Shown here piece after piece: positions 19,515 to 58,651 of a DNA stretch of 64,000 nucleotides. A model generated the notes under the pieces. It was not told where the DNA came from. It searched no databases and worked only from the letters and a program-made list of their open reading frames with translations. Within the stretch, counting starts at the first letter, position 1; the number at the start of each line of letters is the position of its first letter. The DNA is taken from assembly GCA_963693285.1 (NCBI GenBank), contig OY848917.1, forward strand, positions 22,698,245 to 22,762,244, read 5' to 3'. This DNA comes from Xestospongia muta. Taxonomy: Eukaryota > Porifera > Demospongiae > Haplosclerida > Petrosiidae. A program made the position numbers and the translations under genes.

Positions 19515-22500
19515 ATGATTCTGATACTGTCTTTCTTCGTTTTTGTGTATACAGTCTCTTATACCATTTCCACAGAGTCATTTAAATGTGAGTCTAATGT
19601 ACTCTGCACACATACTTTTAGCACTCTGACATTTGGTAGATTTGTCAAGGGATGTAACAAGCACATGCTATAAACAAAGCTGTAGCTATCACTGACAATA
19701 TCCAACTGAGTTGTGTACAGTCTTATTTACTAAAGTCATATGTACACTGAATGAAACACAGGAAGATATGTGAGGCTAACGTCAACTGTGTGAATGAAAC
19801 TGTCCTATTCCTAACAAACAAATACTCATGTAATACTGAGCAAATAGCTAATATATAGAGACCATCATAATAATATGGAAGTAGATACTATACTGGCAAT
19901 GAGAGTAAGTGTTAGAGGCTGTTGCGTCTGATGAAATAGTAAATTAGTGATTACAGAATATATTAATATAAATGATTTAGTAGAGATAATGGTAGGGAGT
20001 TGGAGTCCATTACATAGGGAGGGAGCTCCATTGGGAAGAAACATTAAGAAAAAAAGGCAAGATGGATGTGATTTAGTATTTAGTTGCTGGGAGAAGTGAT
20101 GTTGGTGAGAGGTACTACATTGAATTTGAAACTGGAAGACAATTTGGAAATAAATAAGATATTGTAGACAAATTTGTGCAAAAAAGTAGTTTAGAACTCT
20201 TTCTGTTAGAAACCCTCCTGAAGTGGGAAAGTGTATCTAAAGAGATTGGTGATTGAAGATCCATTGCTTTGAGTGTAGTTCAGGGGTTAAAAAGTAGACT
20301 TCTTTGAGTTGTTAAGTTAACAACGATCCCAAATTGATAAGCAGCAAGAATTATGAGGAAAGTTTAGAAACAGATAAATCCTTAGCAAAAGGAAGTAGAG
20401 AAAAGTGAATTAAATGGTAACAAATCAAACCTACATGTATGAGATTTCTGGTTTAGAACAGACTATATACATAATCATAATGTGGGTGGATCAGGACAGT
20501 TGATAATTCTGTTACACCCAAACATTTAAACAAATAATTCCTTTCTAATGGTGATCCATTAAGATATAGTGTAGGAAATGTTATGTGTTAGAGGAGACAT
20601 TTCTAGGTATAAACATATATATAATCTTAATGGATTTACATTATTCTATTGAATTAATTTTAGCATTTTATTTGGACAGGCATACTTTAGTAGGCTAGTT
20701 ATAGTATGTTTTGATTATCATGTTATAATATGTTTACATAGGTGCTCCATTATGTATACATTAACTATATAGGACTTGTAATGCACTCTTTCATGTAATG
20801 TTTGTAGAAGAATCCTAGTCTCATGTCTAGTATTGTCCCTTTTTCAGAAAGTGGTTAACAAGGCCTCTATTTACAGTTACTGCTTAGACTTATAGACTTA
20901 TTATAAATACAATGTCTTTATAGTTCAAATCACTCTCTCCACACCAACTGATAATTTATTTGTACTTGTGGTTATTTTTATCATAACAGTAATCACTGAG
21001 CATTATAGAGGGTTAAATCTATAGACTTCTATTGTAAAATTTTAATAGTTCATATTTTATTTATTAGTGTGTCATTAATTTCATTAAGAATGTTATTATT
21101 TATTATAGGTAATCTACCAATACGTCTTGTTAGTAATAGTTCATATATTGGAGCTCAGTATGTTGGTCGTCTTGAAATATTCCATAATGGTCATTGGGGT
21201 ACAGTTTGTAATAAGTCCTGGACATTTGAAGACTCTCTTGTTGTTTGTAAAGAATTAGGATATGCTTCAACTGAACAGTTTTATACAGCAGGACTTACTA
21301 ATCCAAGAACTGGTAAAACTATAATATTATATACCTATATATTTATATTTTGTTGGTTTCTATACACAATATAGAATGTATGTTTATATCTTCTTGTGTA
21401 TACTGTATACTGTTTATAGTAAAAACTTAATATGTTTTTAACAATTTATATCCATTCCAATAATCACAATGTATATGTTGATATTGTTCTGTTATAGGAC
21501 CAATATGGTTGAGTAATGTGAATTGTACTGGTTTAGAATTCTGTCTTAGCTCTTGTAAAAGTGATGGATATGGTGTAGTCACTGGTTGTAGTCATACCAA
21601 TGATGTGGGTGTGGTCTGTTCTGATAGTAAGTACATATATTGACTGTTATATTATATAATGTATTATAATATAATATAAGATAAAACTCTTTTAGTAGAA
21701 TATAATGTCAGTGATTGGGATACAGGGTATGTACTAAATGAAGTAGACAATATCACATGTTTAATAAATGGTCCCGGAGTAATGAATTACCAACTTAGGA
21801 AATAAGAAAGTGGAGTTGTGTATTTATATATTGTTAGACTACCTTTAGATGAAAATATACTGGTTATAAATTTATGCTAAAATCAATAAAAGCTTTAATG
21901 TTAAGTATTTTCTATAGGTGTATACATTATAATACATGATATCTCTAGTTTTTATAGAGAATACTTGCACGTAGAAATGCTAGCATGACAATTTATTAAC
22001 ATTTTTTATAATCATTCTGCATACGGTATGGTTTTTTTAGTTTTCTATCACAATGTTTATTTACTATATACAATAAAGATGTACTTGCTGCTCTTTTGAG
22101 AAAACTGATGAGCTTCCTTAATTACATTTAAAACAACAAAATAAACTTTTTGATTTGTTTTGATATTGTTTACTCTGACCACTGCTTTACTTCTCAAACA
22201 TTTATCTTTTTTTAAAGCACTTCGACTAGTCAATGGTTCCAATCAACTTGAAGGTACTGTTCAAGTGTTATATAATGGTACCTGGGGCTCAGTATGTGAT
22301 TATAACTGGGATATACTGGATGCTCGTGTAGTCTGTCATCAACTAGGTTATATTGATGCTATAGCTGCTACAAGATATTCTCATTTTGGAATTAGTTCAG
22401 GTATTATTGTATGTTGAATATCTATATGTATCTCTGACACTTGTATATATAATGACATATCTCTTATGAATATTGTACTTCACTGTTAATATGTATAGTT

Positions 22501-25500
22501 ATATTATTACTAAACAATATTATTGACAGGACCAATTTGGTTGAAGAATGTGGAATGTGTTGGTAATGAATCAAGTTTGTTTAATTGTCCAAATGATGGT
22601 AGTCATGATTGTACACACAGTAATAATGCTGGAGTCATTTGTACTAGTAAGTAGTGTCAGATATGAACAATATAATATGTGAACATCTCCCTTAGATCAA
22701 CATGACCATCTTGCTGATATTAGACTTCGTCTTGTTAATGGAAATGTCTCCAATGAAGGTCGTGTTGAGATATTTTATAACAATAGTTGGGGCACTATTT
22801 GTGATGCTTTCTGGAGTTATAATGATGCTAAAGTTGTTTGTAGACAACAAGGATATGATCCAAGTCAAGGAGTTAAAGCTTATACCAGTTCATATTTTGG
22901 TCCAGGAACTGGTAAGATTATCAATATCTTATCTAATACATGTTGAGTCTTTTTTATTAACAGGACCTGTATATCTTGATAATGTTAGATGTGTTGGTAA
23001 TGAAGAAAGTATTACTGAATGTAGCTTTGTTGGATTTGGTAACAATAATTGTTTACACACACAAGATGCTGGGGTACAATGTAATGGTAGTAAAAGTAAG
23101 TTTAACACATTTATTTAAATTATTTAGTGTACAAGTTTACTTCAGTTTAATCACAAATGCTCTCTTAAGTTTTAAATTTTAGTTGTAAATACTTTTGCCA
23201 CACTATAGAGTATTGTCCAGTACTATTCCCTTCTCGTGATTCATTAAATACAGATCATAGTTTAGGTGTTGTAATATCAATGATATGTAATACAGGATAT
23301 GTACTAAATGGAGCAGACATTATTATATTTTAATAAATGATTCCTGGAATAATAAATTACCAACTTTTTAAATAGGCAAGTGGAATCTACATATAATATG
23401 TTGTTAGACTTACTGTAGATGAAAATATAATATCATTAGGAAATAAAATATTCTTCAAAGGTCAAACATTATTCACATTTTCTAGTTACATGTCCTCATC
23501 TACCTCTCGTCCCTCACTTAATCCTTAACTTTACTCCACAATCTAATAACACTGATAACATCTCAATTGATACTATTGTAAGATTTCAATGTGAACCTGG
23601 ATATTACTTAAGTGGACATGAAATAAGTAGATGTACTAGTAATGGTAAGTGGATCATGAGAATTGTATTACATTATGTTTCTTAATTAGGTAAATGGAGT
23701 TATTTAGAACCATCATGTCTTCCTTATGATTCTTCTACCACAACTGCTATCATTACCTCTGACATAACTACATCTTTAATTTTCTCATCTTCTGTCTCAT
23801 ATACTTCATCAACATATTCTTCTTTCACATCTGTTCCTTCATGTTCTATTAAACCTTGTAAATCTCATAACTTATCAGCATCTCATATTGTGCCTTCTCA
23901 GTCTCTTTCTGCCCCATCCATATCTGTTATATTAATATCTATTTGTGCTTCTGAATATGTCTCATTTATATCTTTTCCTTCCTTATCTGAGTTTGTTTCT
24001 AGCTCATTCATGGGTTTTCCTTCCTCATCTGAGTTTGTCCTGAGCTCATTCATGGGTCTTCCTTCATCATCTGAGTTTGTTTCTAGCTCATTCATAGGTC
24101 TTCCTTCCTTATCTGAGTTTGTTTCTAGCTCATTTATGAGTCTTCCTTCATCATCTGAGTTTGTTTCTTGTTCGTTCATGGGTATACCTTCCTCATCTGA
24201 GTTTGTTCTGAGTTCATTCATGGTTTTTCCTTCTTCGTCTGAGTTTGTTGCTAGTTCATTCACACTTCTTCCTTCCTTATCTGAGTTTGTTTCTAGCTCA
24301 TTCATGGGTCTTCCTTCCTCATCTGAGTTTATTCTGACTTCATTCATGGGTCTTCCTTCCTCATCTGAGTTTGTTTCTAGCTCATTCATGGGTCTACCTT
24401 CCTCATCTGACTTTGTTTTGAGTTCATTCATAGCTTTTCCTTCCTCATCTGAGTTTGTTTCTAGCTCATTCATGAATTTTCCTTCCTCATCTGAGTTTGT
24501 TTCTAGTTCGTTCATGGGTATACCTTCCTCATCTGAGTTTGTTCTGAGTTCATTCATGGTTTTTCCTTCTTCGTCTGAGTTTGTTACTAGTTCATTCACA
24601 CTTCTTCCTTCCTTATCTGAGTTTGTTTCTAGCTCATTCATGGGTCTACCTTCCTCATCTGAGTTTGTTTCTAGCTCATTGATGAGTTTTTCTTCTTCTG
24701 AGCTTGTTTCTTGTTCATTCATGGTTTTTTCTTTCTCATTCGAATTTGTTTCTAGCTCATTCATGGGTCTTCCTTCCTCATCTGAATTTGTTCTGAGTTC
24801 AGTCATGGGTCTTCCTTCCTCATCTGAGTTTGTTTCTAGCTCATTGATGAGTTTTCCTTCTTCATCTGAGTTCATTTCTAGCTCATTCACAGCTTTTTCT
24901 TCCTCATCTGAAATTATTTCTAGCTCTTTCAAAAATTTTCCTTCCTCATCTGTGTTTGTTTCTAGCCACTCACACACTTTTTTTTCTTTTTCATCTGATG
25001 TCTCTTCTCTAACATCTAACTTTGTTACTAGCTCACCTACAGCCCATGATTCAAGTAAGAAATTGTATAGACATAAGATACATGGATGCATGTTGAGATC
25101 AATATATATATACATTTTGCACAGTTAGACTCATAAAGATATTTAACTAATCTTATATTTTATTGGTCATTTAAAGGAACATTTTCACTTGAAGTGGTAG
25201 TTACTATTGGAGGTGTCTTAGGAGCAGTTATATTAGTGTTACTGGTAATTATAGGAGTAATGGCAGTTATTATACTACGGTAAGTTACTAAGTATATTAT
25301 TAATCATTTCCATTTTATATGACTAAAATATGTTAATCCAAATTAAGGAATAGAAAGAAATATCATCATTTAATGAGCATGTGTATAACTAATATATACT
25401 ATTATATACTATATAGGAAACGTAAGTATCATCGTTCTAGAACAAATTACATTCAAAATAATGAATACATGCAATTATTATCATTTGATCATGACAAAGA

Positions 25501-25628
25501 AGAGGTAGATGATGAGAATTCCTCTGGAAGTGATGGTAAGTGCCATCATCATTATAGGATTACTTTATACTCTTTTCAATTTACCAGATCAACATTTACT
25601 ATCTCATGAGGATGATCAAGTGATTTAG
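19515..25628 (+). CDS. SRCR receptor gene C: 3 SRCR, CCP, minisatellite stalk, TM
   Basis: Twelve exons join in phase to 946 aa: 19515-19587, 21109-21312, 21498-21626, 22218-22400, 22530-22646, 22696-22911, 22964-23095, 23486-23644, 23690-25054, 25177-25279, 25417-25535, 25588-25628. Order: signal peptide ([15 protein letters not shown]), three six-Cys group A SRCR domains of two exons each, one CCP domain (ITCPHLPLV to [10 protein letters not shown]), a Ser-rich stalk of about 24 copies of a 14-residue unit, TM helix, basic stop-transfer RKRKYHRSR, and a tail with NEYMQLL and DDQHLL, resembling YxxPhi and dileucine sorting signals. The SRCR2 domain of gene D is missing here. A dead CCP exon (23209-23376) must be skipped, which keeps phase. 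AATAAA at 25693. A cell-surface recognition role is inferred. Confidence 0.85.
19588..21108 (+). other. Intron 1 of gene C
   Basis: Its ends match intron 1 of gene D; the middle (about 20050-20600) does not. That part looks like an insertion or replacement. Translation shows frequent stops and no recognisable protein. Confidence 0.5.
21692..21809 (+). pseudogene. Dead CCP exon in intron 3 of gene C
   Basis: The remnant reads [17 protein letters not shown], then shifts frame where a WSNELPT-stop stretch is still visible. It matches the relic at 48723-48855 in gene F rather than the one in C's own CCP region. This suggests that C's intron 3 came from an F-like gene. Confidence 0.6.
23209..23376 (+). 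pseudogene. Dead CCP exon between SRCR3 and CCP of gene C
   Basis: A good 3' splice site leads into [15 protein letters not shown] and [11 protein letters not shown], the first half of a sushi domain. The expected Cys codon is ttt and the next codons are taa taa. Skipping it keeps phase 1 to phase 1. The same lesion is present in gene D. Confidence 0.7.
23970..24960. repeat. 42-bp coding minisatellite, gene C stalk
   Basis: About 24 units of 42 bp, encoding [14 protein letters not shown] with variants on the plus strand. The antisense strand is also fully open (unit [14 protein letters not shown]). I take this as a by-product of the repeat. Confidence 0.9.
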
Positions 25629-26384
25629 TCTGAAAAATATTATTAGACTTTTTATAACTAATTTTTGCTATACACGTTTTATTGTTGCTTTCAATAAAAT
25701 TAGTGTAAATGATGCATATACAGACAGTAACAAAAATTGTTGTATTTGTTGACACAAACTGTTTAAATGTGTGTTCAAATTTTTAACGGTTCATTTTTAA
25801 TATTTGTTTTAATTGTTTACCTATTTTGGGGAATTGATGTTCTTACAAAGCTTCAAATTTCATTGATGACTAAAAAGTAATGATTGTGGAAGACAACTTC
25901 AGTATTATAATACACTTGATTTGTAGGTGATACTGATATTAATTGTGTAAAATTATTAGCTCTAACATAATAATACTATTGTGAACATAACCAAATTATA
26001 GTATTCATGGCTAAATCTAGATCTGTCCTCAGTTAATTTACTAATGCTGTATACTATGTCCTTGCACATGTAAGGATTACTCCCCATCCCTCTGGTCCCT
26101 CACTTAGCTGGCAGCTAATTTTATATATATGACAAAGTAATACTCTCTCTCATGTCATGGTTGTGGAGGAATCCTTATAATCAGTCTCATCCCTAACTAC
26201 CCTAGACACCTTCCCTGCAGAGTGAGCTGCTAAAGATTGAAACTGTGGTATTTTACTGCTTCTGTCATAATTACGTATGACCCACTTTTGCAATGATATT
26301 GGATTAGACTGATATTAATGATATTAGATCAAACTCTACATCATTGATGTTTGGACTGATAATAGCTTGTGTAAATATAAATTA
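25629..26384. other. 3' flank of gene C
   Basis: Poly(A) signal at 25693-25698. From about 26080 the sequence matches the 3' flank of gene D (33840-34110), so it belongs to the C/D duplication unit. No gene. Confidence 0.5.
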
Positions 26385-26607
26385 TTTGATAATGCATAGT
26401 AGCAATCCAATTTTGTAAATTACCTTGAAATCATATTACTGTAGACTATAAAACTGTTATTGCAGTGTAAGTAGGAAAGTATGATAATGAATATATTAAA
26501 GCTCACAGCGGTTGCATAGCAAGGAGTCTTCTAATTATAACTCACATTCCACCATTTTAAAGGGAGTGGCATCTTATGAAACAGTAATACTCTCAGGAAG
26601 TCATAAT

Positions 26608-33747
<7,140 letters not shown>

Positions 33748-34600
33748 TCTGAAAAATATTATTAGACTTTTTATAACCAATCTTTGCTATGCATGTTTTA
33801 TTGTTGCTTTCAATAAAATTAGTGTAAATGATGCATATACAGACATCCCTCCCCTACTTATAGTGGCAATTAACTTTATATATATGACAATGATATTTTC
33901 TCTCATGTTGTGGTTGTGGAGGAATCCTTATAATCAGTCTAATCCCTACCTGTCCAGCACCTTCCCTGCAGAGTGAGCTGCTACTGCTTGTGCCATAATT
34001 ATATATAACTCACTTTTGCAATGATATTGGATCAGACTGATATTAATGATATTAGATCAAACTCTACGTCATTGATGTTTGGACTGATAATAGCTTGTGT
34101 ATAAATCAATACATAGTTTATTTGTATGACTGTCTGACATCTTGGTGAATTGTTTTATGTTAATTGAAAGATATAGTCATTGTAGCAAAAATTAGTTTGT
34201 GATGAAGACTGACTATAAATAAAATCATTTGTTTACCCTCATATCACCTGGTTTAGTGAACAACTAATAACTTACAGAACATCATGAAAGTTGAACATCG
34301 TATTTTTATTATCAAGGTTATCAATCTCTGTGTCTTGTTAATATAGTAGTTCATATATTTGAACTTAATATTTAGCATTTCAATGTTACTATGAACTCTA
34401 AATATAGAGTGAGCTAGTTATTAATGTAATACAGACACAACTTAATTATGTGATGTAACAACTCTCAGGCTTTAACCATACAGTACTATATATATACACA
34501 ACTCAATCTGTAATTACAAGCCATTTGCAAGAGGTTACACATTTTTCATATTTCCTGTATGTTTACAGTCTATTTTAGTGCCAGATATGAACAATACATT
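33748..34600. other. 3' flank of gene D
   Basis: Poly(A) signal at 33812-33817. 33840-34110 matches the 3' flank of gene C. The remainder is AT-rich with nothing recognised. Confidence 0.5.
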
Positions 34601-34619
34601 TGTGAACATCTCCCCTCAG

Positions 34620-34817
34620 ATCAACATGATATCATCCTGATATTAAACTACTTCTTGAACGGACCTGTTCCCAATGAAGGTCGTGTTGAGATATTTTATA
34701 ACAATACTTGGGCCAGTAGCTATTTGTGATAATTACTGGTCCATGAACACAAATGATGCTATAGTTGTTAGTAAACAACCAGTACATGATTCAATACAAG
34801 CTGTTGGTTATTGCCAG
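34620..34817 (+). pseudogene. Fossil SRCR first-half exon
   Basis: Starts after a ctcag splice-like site and retains [13 protein letters not shown] and a degenerate WxxxxNDA region, with frameshifts and altered Cys codons. Similar to the exon at 22696-22911. Opposite strand to the neighbouring GPCR and tail fragments. Confidence 0.65.
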
Positions 34818-35038
34818 GTGAACAAGATCTATATCTACTAGATTATGTGATATCATAAGACGACATACATAGCAACTTAATACATACAACCTGACACCTT
34901 ACAAACAACATGTTTTAATGTCATTAATCAAACACTGAACATTAGACAGTTGTTATAATTGTATGTCAAAGTATGAAACTCTTAAACAATTAATAATACT
35001 ATTTTATATAAACATTGCCACATAAATAGTATTCATGA

Positions 35039-35536
35039 TTAACTCTGTCCTTGGTTTAATAATACTGCAGTGTATCCTCGTACATGTAAGGATATCTTCA
35101 TTCCTAACCAATAAGACAAAATTGTCTCAACATAGGACACTAAAAAATACAGTGATGGAGCCACTCTTGCCACACCTTCCAATCTATACTGAAAAGACAC
35201 TGTTATGGTATTTGCCTTCTGTTGAATAACCAGATCAGTATAACCAGGAAATGTTCCCTCAATGAACTTTCTAATATAAAAATCTTTCATTAAAGACTCT
35301 CCACTTGTTCTCTTTAATAAACTCCCTCCTCTAGAACTCCAACTATGTGTAACACCTAATCTTGGAGATGGTGTCTCCTCTTCACTGGAAGTAGAGTAGG
35401 TTGCTTTAAATAATTTTTTTCTAAGATCACAAGACATCAGAATTGAGGTACTGTTTAGTGAATACACAAGAGGATTAATGGGAGCACGACAGAAAACACG
35501 GCTAATTATCATACCAGACATTTCCTTATTTGTAAT
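35039..35536 (-). CDS. GPCR-like terminal exon (partial)
   Basis: After a 3' splice site (ttctctag, exon from 35536) the frame reads ITNKEMSGMIISRVFCR, then APINPLVYSLNS. The latter fits the NPxxY end of helix 7 of rhodopsin-family receptors. It continues into LRKKLFK (helix-8-like) and a Ser/Thr-rich tail, 166 codons in all to the stop at 35039. Helices 1-6 are not found within the next 2 kb upstream on this strand. It is therefore a stray last exon, or the last exon of a gene with very distant exons. A frameshifted copy lies at 60488-60868. Confidence 0.45.
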   Translation of the reverse strand: MTNKEMSGMIISRVFCRAPINPLVYSLNSTSILMSCDLRKKLFKATYSTSSEEETPSPRLGVTHSWSSRGGSLLKRTSGESLMKDFYIRKFIEGTFPGYTDLVIQQKANTITVSFQYRLEGVARVAPSLYFLVSYVETILSYWLGMKISLHVRGYTAVLLNQGQS

Positions 35537-36277
35537 CTAGAGAAGCACACGTACAATTATCTTATACACGAAATTATTGATTATTGAGCTAACATAACAC
35601 TTACCAGTGACTTAAATTTCAATAAACCACACCCATAAAACCTCCCACCATGGCTAGTTATTAATGTTATTAAATAAGGTTAAAAATAAATGTTATTGTA
35701 CAACGAATATCATAAATCCATGTCTTCATCAGGTAATAGAAAAGACGATTGAACAGCTGTGAAAGGAAAGAAATGAATAAATTAAATATGTCGTGGACTT
35801 ATCACGCTAGTATTAACATCCTGACATTTTCCTTCTTTAGAAACAGGGTCAATGAAACAGGAAAGGAATGATACAAATTATTAGGACAAGAGCAATAGAG
35901 GAGGAGGTGTCCTTCAAGGATATATTATTAATGGCATGAAATAACTGTAAACTTGTAATTTTGGTCTTTGTGGTACTGTACAATATTTTATATTATTACA
36001 CAGAAAAAATAATAGGGCCTGTGTTTTAGATACATTTGAGGACCTCAGTAATGTAGCTCTCAATAGACATGATCAGAAATGACAGCAGTGCAAGAGTAAT
36101 GTCATGTCATATTATATATATACAGTATATGATTATATCATAAGTCCAGTATCAAATTTAATCACAAATCTCCAAATTTGGTATGTACTTGACATTACAC
36201 TAAATATTCACTATTAACTTTACCTCATGTGCTAATGATCTTCACTACTTAACATACCAATTAAGTTATCATCTGAA

Positions 36278-36377
36278 CTAAACCTCATCTTCTGCCTCTC
36301 CTTTATCATCTTGAGATAACAGTTCTATTTGTTCATCATTCTCATCCTCCACCTCCTTATTACAACATTTACGTTTC
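36278..36377 (-). pseudogene. Stray receptor cytoplasmic-tail exon
   Basis: After a 3' splice site (tatatag) the frame reads RKRKCCNKEVEDENDEQ, then ELLSQDD, and ends EDEV-stop. It is like the tail exons of the SRCR receptors but has its own stop. No gene body is attached. Confidence 0.55.
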
Positions 36378-36651
36378 CTATATAATACAAAAAAATTCCA
36401 TACTTTCTCATTCTCCAAGTTTCAGTTCTATTGATATACTAATTACTACATTTATAATATATTATGAATTACTTATGCAGTAGCTATAATATTATAGAGC
36501 TCTTAGATGCTCCAATGTATACTTAAATTCATTTATATATAATCACAGAGGCTATCATTTTAATTATTAATCCTCACTGACCTACTTCAGTATTTGGTAT
36601 ACTATACTGTCTAACATACATCTATAGCTAGCTATATATAGATCCACTCAC

Positions 36652-36676
36652 CATAGTGTACATACAATGACTGGCG
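36652..36676 (-). pseudogene. Truncated receptor TM exon end
   Basis: Only the last ~25 bp of a TM exon (VIVCTLW) plus its gtgagt donor remain. A complete version is at 61460-61568. The break joins sequence that matches 44240 onwards. Confidence 0.5.
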
Positions 36677-36679
36677 TTA

Positions 36680-37030
36680 TAGGTCTAGAAATAGTAGTAA
36701 CTTCATCACTGTGTCTGTGTCATAAAATATAGATCTTATAACAGTAGATCAAGAACATCTAATACTTTGCTACATACTCCTATAGCCCAATAAAGATCCA
36801 CAAGTTTGCAGTTCTCCTTATGTGCAAAATCATGGTTAGCATTATCATAATTATTAGTCTTCACAAGTATAGCTACACATGTAGATATTTTAGGAATATT
36901 CTCCTCCTAGCTCCTTAATCATACTAACACTCAAAGAGCATCTTAATTTTCTTATGTGGGATTTACTAATGAGGTATCCATGATCACTCTGTAGGAATCT
37001 TTGAATCATGCCTGTAGTTCATTTCTTGTA
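36680..37030. repeat. Segment shared with the 3' flank of gene F
   Basis: Matches 44240-44640 over about 350 bp. This places both in the 3' flank of the E/F ancestor. Confidence 0.75.
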
Positions 37031-37660
37031 AGAAAGAAGGGATTTAAGACTGTCAAAAATGATATTTCTTCTCCAGCATCTTTACCCATTACAATAATGT
37101 TTTTAACCCAGTGGGCGAATGTCTTCAGGAGAAGAATATGAAAAATTCAAAGTGAAAAAAAGAGAGTAGAAGTTGGAAATGGAAAGTGGAACAGGAACTT
37201 ATGGAAGCCAAGGTACGGAAGCCAAGAACAGACATTCCAATTTCTATTTCCTATTTCTATCGCGCATCTTTGTCTATTTTAAAAATTCCAATTAACGACC
37301 ACGATAGCTTTCAATTTCTTATTCCTTATTCCATTCTTTCCACGTACGCCATCATCTAGGCATTTCTTGTTACTTAATAAAACGCGGAGTGCGAGTACCA
37401 CGAGAGGTCTCTTAGAATCGAGTGTCAGCGAGATGTTTCCAATTGGGTTGGGTTCCTGATTTTGGTCGTATAACATTGTATGACTGTTATTTACGGAAGC
37501 CAAAGACAGGCATTCCAACTCTGTATAATCCCGTTTAAATAAAATAGGAAATAGGAATTAGAATTTCCGTCCTCGGCTTCTGTAGGAATTTCAATGTCCT
37601 CCCTCAGTTGCCATACAATGTCTTCCCTTGACTTCTGTAGAAATAAGTATGATCAATAAA
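37031..37660. other. Insertion in the 3' flank of gene E
   Basis: About 600 bp absent from the matching flank of gene F. It contains a direct repeat around 37205-37240 and 37494-37520 (landmark ggaagccaa...cattcca). A 79-codon minus frame here is not recognised. Possibly a small mobile element. Confidence 0.4.
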
Positions 37661-37845
37661 AGTTCAATTTTCAATTAATGGATTACTTTTGTATAAATCT
37701 CTTATTAATAAATTCTCCATAAAATCCCTCTATAAACTATGACAGATTCTAGGAACAACACTCTTTAAATTTCTATTTGAACTATTAACAAACTGAATAA
37801 TGAAAATTGAAAAATTTTTGCATTATATACAATGAATAATAAATA

Positions 37846-43447
<5,602 letters not shown>

Positions 43448-44240
43448 ATTTCGTCAACTCTGCTTTAGAAGAAAGCAGCGATGATAATCTAGTGACATTT
43501 AAGTCCTCTCTGTTATTGGAATACTTAGTCAGCGCTACAGAGTACAGACGTCAACGTCACTCCTATTTCTGTTATTGAAAGAATGAAACAAGTTATAAAT
43601 ACTTGGTCAGTTCACGCCCACTCATTATATTTATTTGCATGTAGTAAGAATACATGATCAGTCTTGTCCTCTCCTAAGTGAGCTCCTTGTGTAGAGGACA
43701 AGACTGACTGTTATGTTAAGGTATTGGCTTGCAAACTTTAAGGCTATGAGTATATTATAGAGATAGCAGCCTAGAAGATCATATGCAAACTGTTTCATGA
43801 TAACCACCATGAGTGCTCTGAAGTATAGACTGTGCAACAGCTACAAAAAATATACTGTTTTCTCTGCTTCAGTTAATTTATAAAATACGAGGATATTTAT
43901 ATTTATTATAAAATATACTTGAACATACAAATTCATTGTCATTCAACATCCTAGTATATAATCTGTGGATCATTGTTACTGTTACTGCAATGAAGCCAAA
44001 TAATTCTTATTGAATATCTAATATATAAGTCTTCAATTAAGACATCATAAAAGTCTACTCATCCATAAATACATCCACAAATTGCTGTACCAAAGAATTT
44101 CAATTGTCGCAAACATCACAGTGCTAAACATATCTATTGGCAATTAATATACATATTTATATAACCTTTTCCTAACTTCAAACCTTACTTTACTTCTATA
44201 TATTACTTATTTTTGCCTGTGCTGTGAGTCTGTGACGTTC
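43448..44240. other. Upstream flank of gene E
   Basis: The first ~230 bp match the upstream flank of gene F (58652-58870), so this is the duplicated promoter region. The rest is AT-rich with nothing recognised. Confidence 0.45.
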
Positions 44241-44640
44241 ACGGACAGTGATCTTATAGGTCTAGAAGTAGCAGCAAGTTCATGACTGTGTCTTTGTCAT
44301 AAAATATAGATGTTATAACAGGTCAAGAACATCTAATACTGACCTCCTTACTGTTAATTGATGAGTGAGGCAAAGCTTTTGCTAGATACTTATATAGCCC
44401 AATAAAAATCCACAAGTTTGCAATTATCCTTATGTTCAAAATCATGATTAGCATTATCATAATTATTAGTCTTCACAAGTATAGCTACACATGTACATAT
44501 TTTAGGAATATTCTCCTCCTAGTTTATTAACCATAGTAACACTTAAAAGAGCATCTTAATTTTCTTATGTGGCATTTACTAATAAAGTATCCACGAACGT
44601 TCAACACTCTGTAGAAATCTTTGAATCATGCCTGTACTAA
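44240..44640. repeat. 3' flank of gene F, shared with 36680-37030
   Basis: Second copy of the segment in the 3' flank of gene E. Confidence 0.75.
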
Positions 44641-44721
44641 ATTTAGCAAGAATTGTAATATTTAATTAGTTCATTTCTAATTAAAATTGATGACTATTTT
44701 CATTATAATGAATAATAAATA

Positions 44722-58651
<13,930 letters not shown>

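Noticed and set aside
20050..20600. Possible decayed coding sequence in intron 1 of gene C
   Set aside because: Stops occur about as often as expected by chance, and no motif was recognised.
23898..25115. Antisense acidic-repeat ORF (405 codons) opposite the gene C stalk
   Set aside because: The 42-bp unit is stop-free in several frames; the plus-strand frame is the one linked by splice sites to the receptor exons.
35035..35229. 64-codon plus ORF (also 60488-60682)
   Set aside because: Antisense shadow of the GPCR-like tail.
37279..37518. 79-codon minus ORF in the 3' flank of gene E
   Set aside because: No homology, no splice or poly(A) context, and it lies in an insertion absent from the paralogue.
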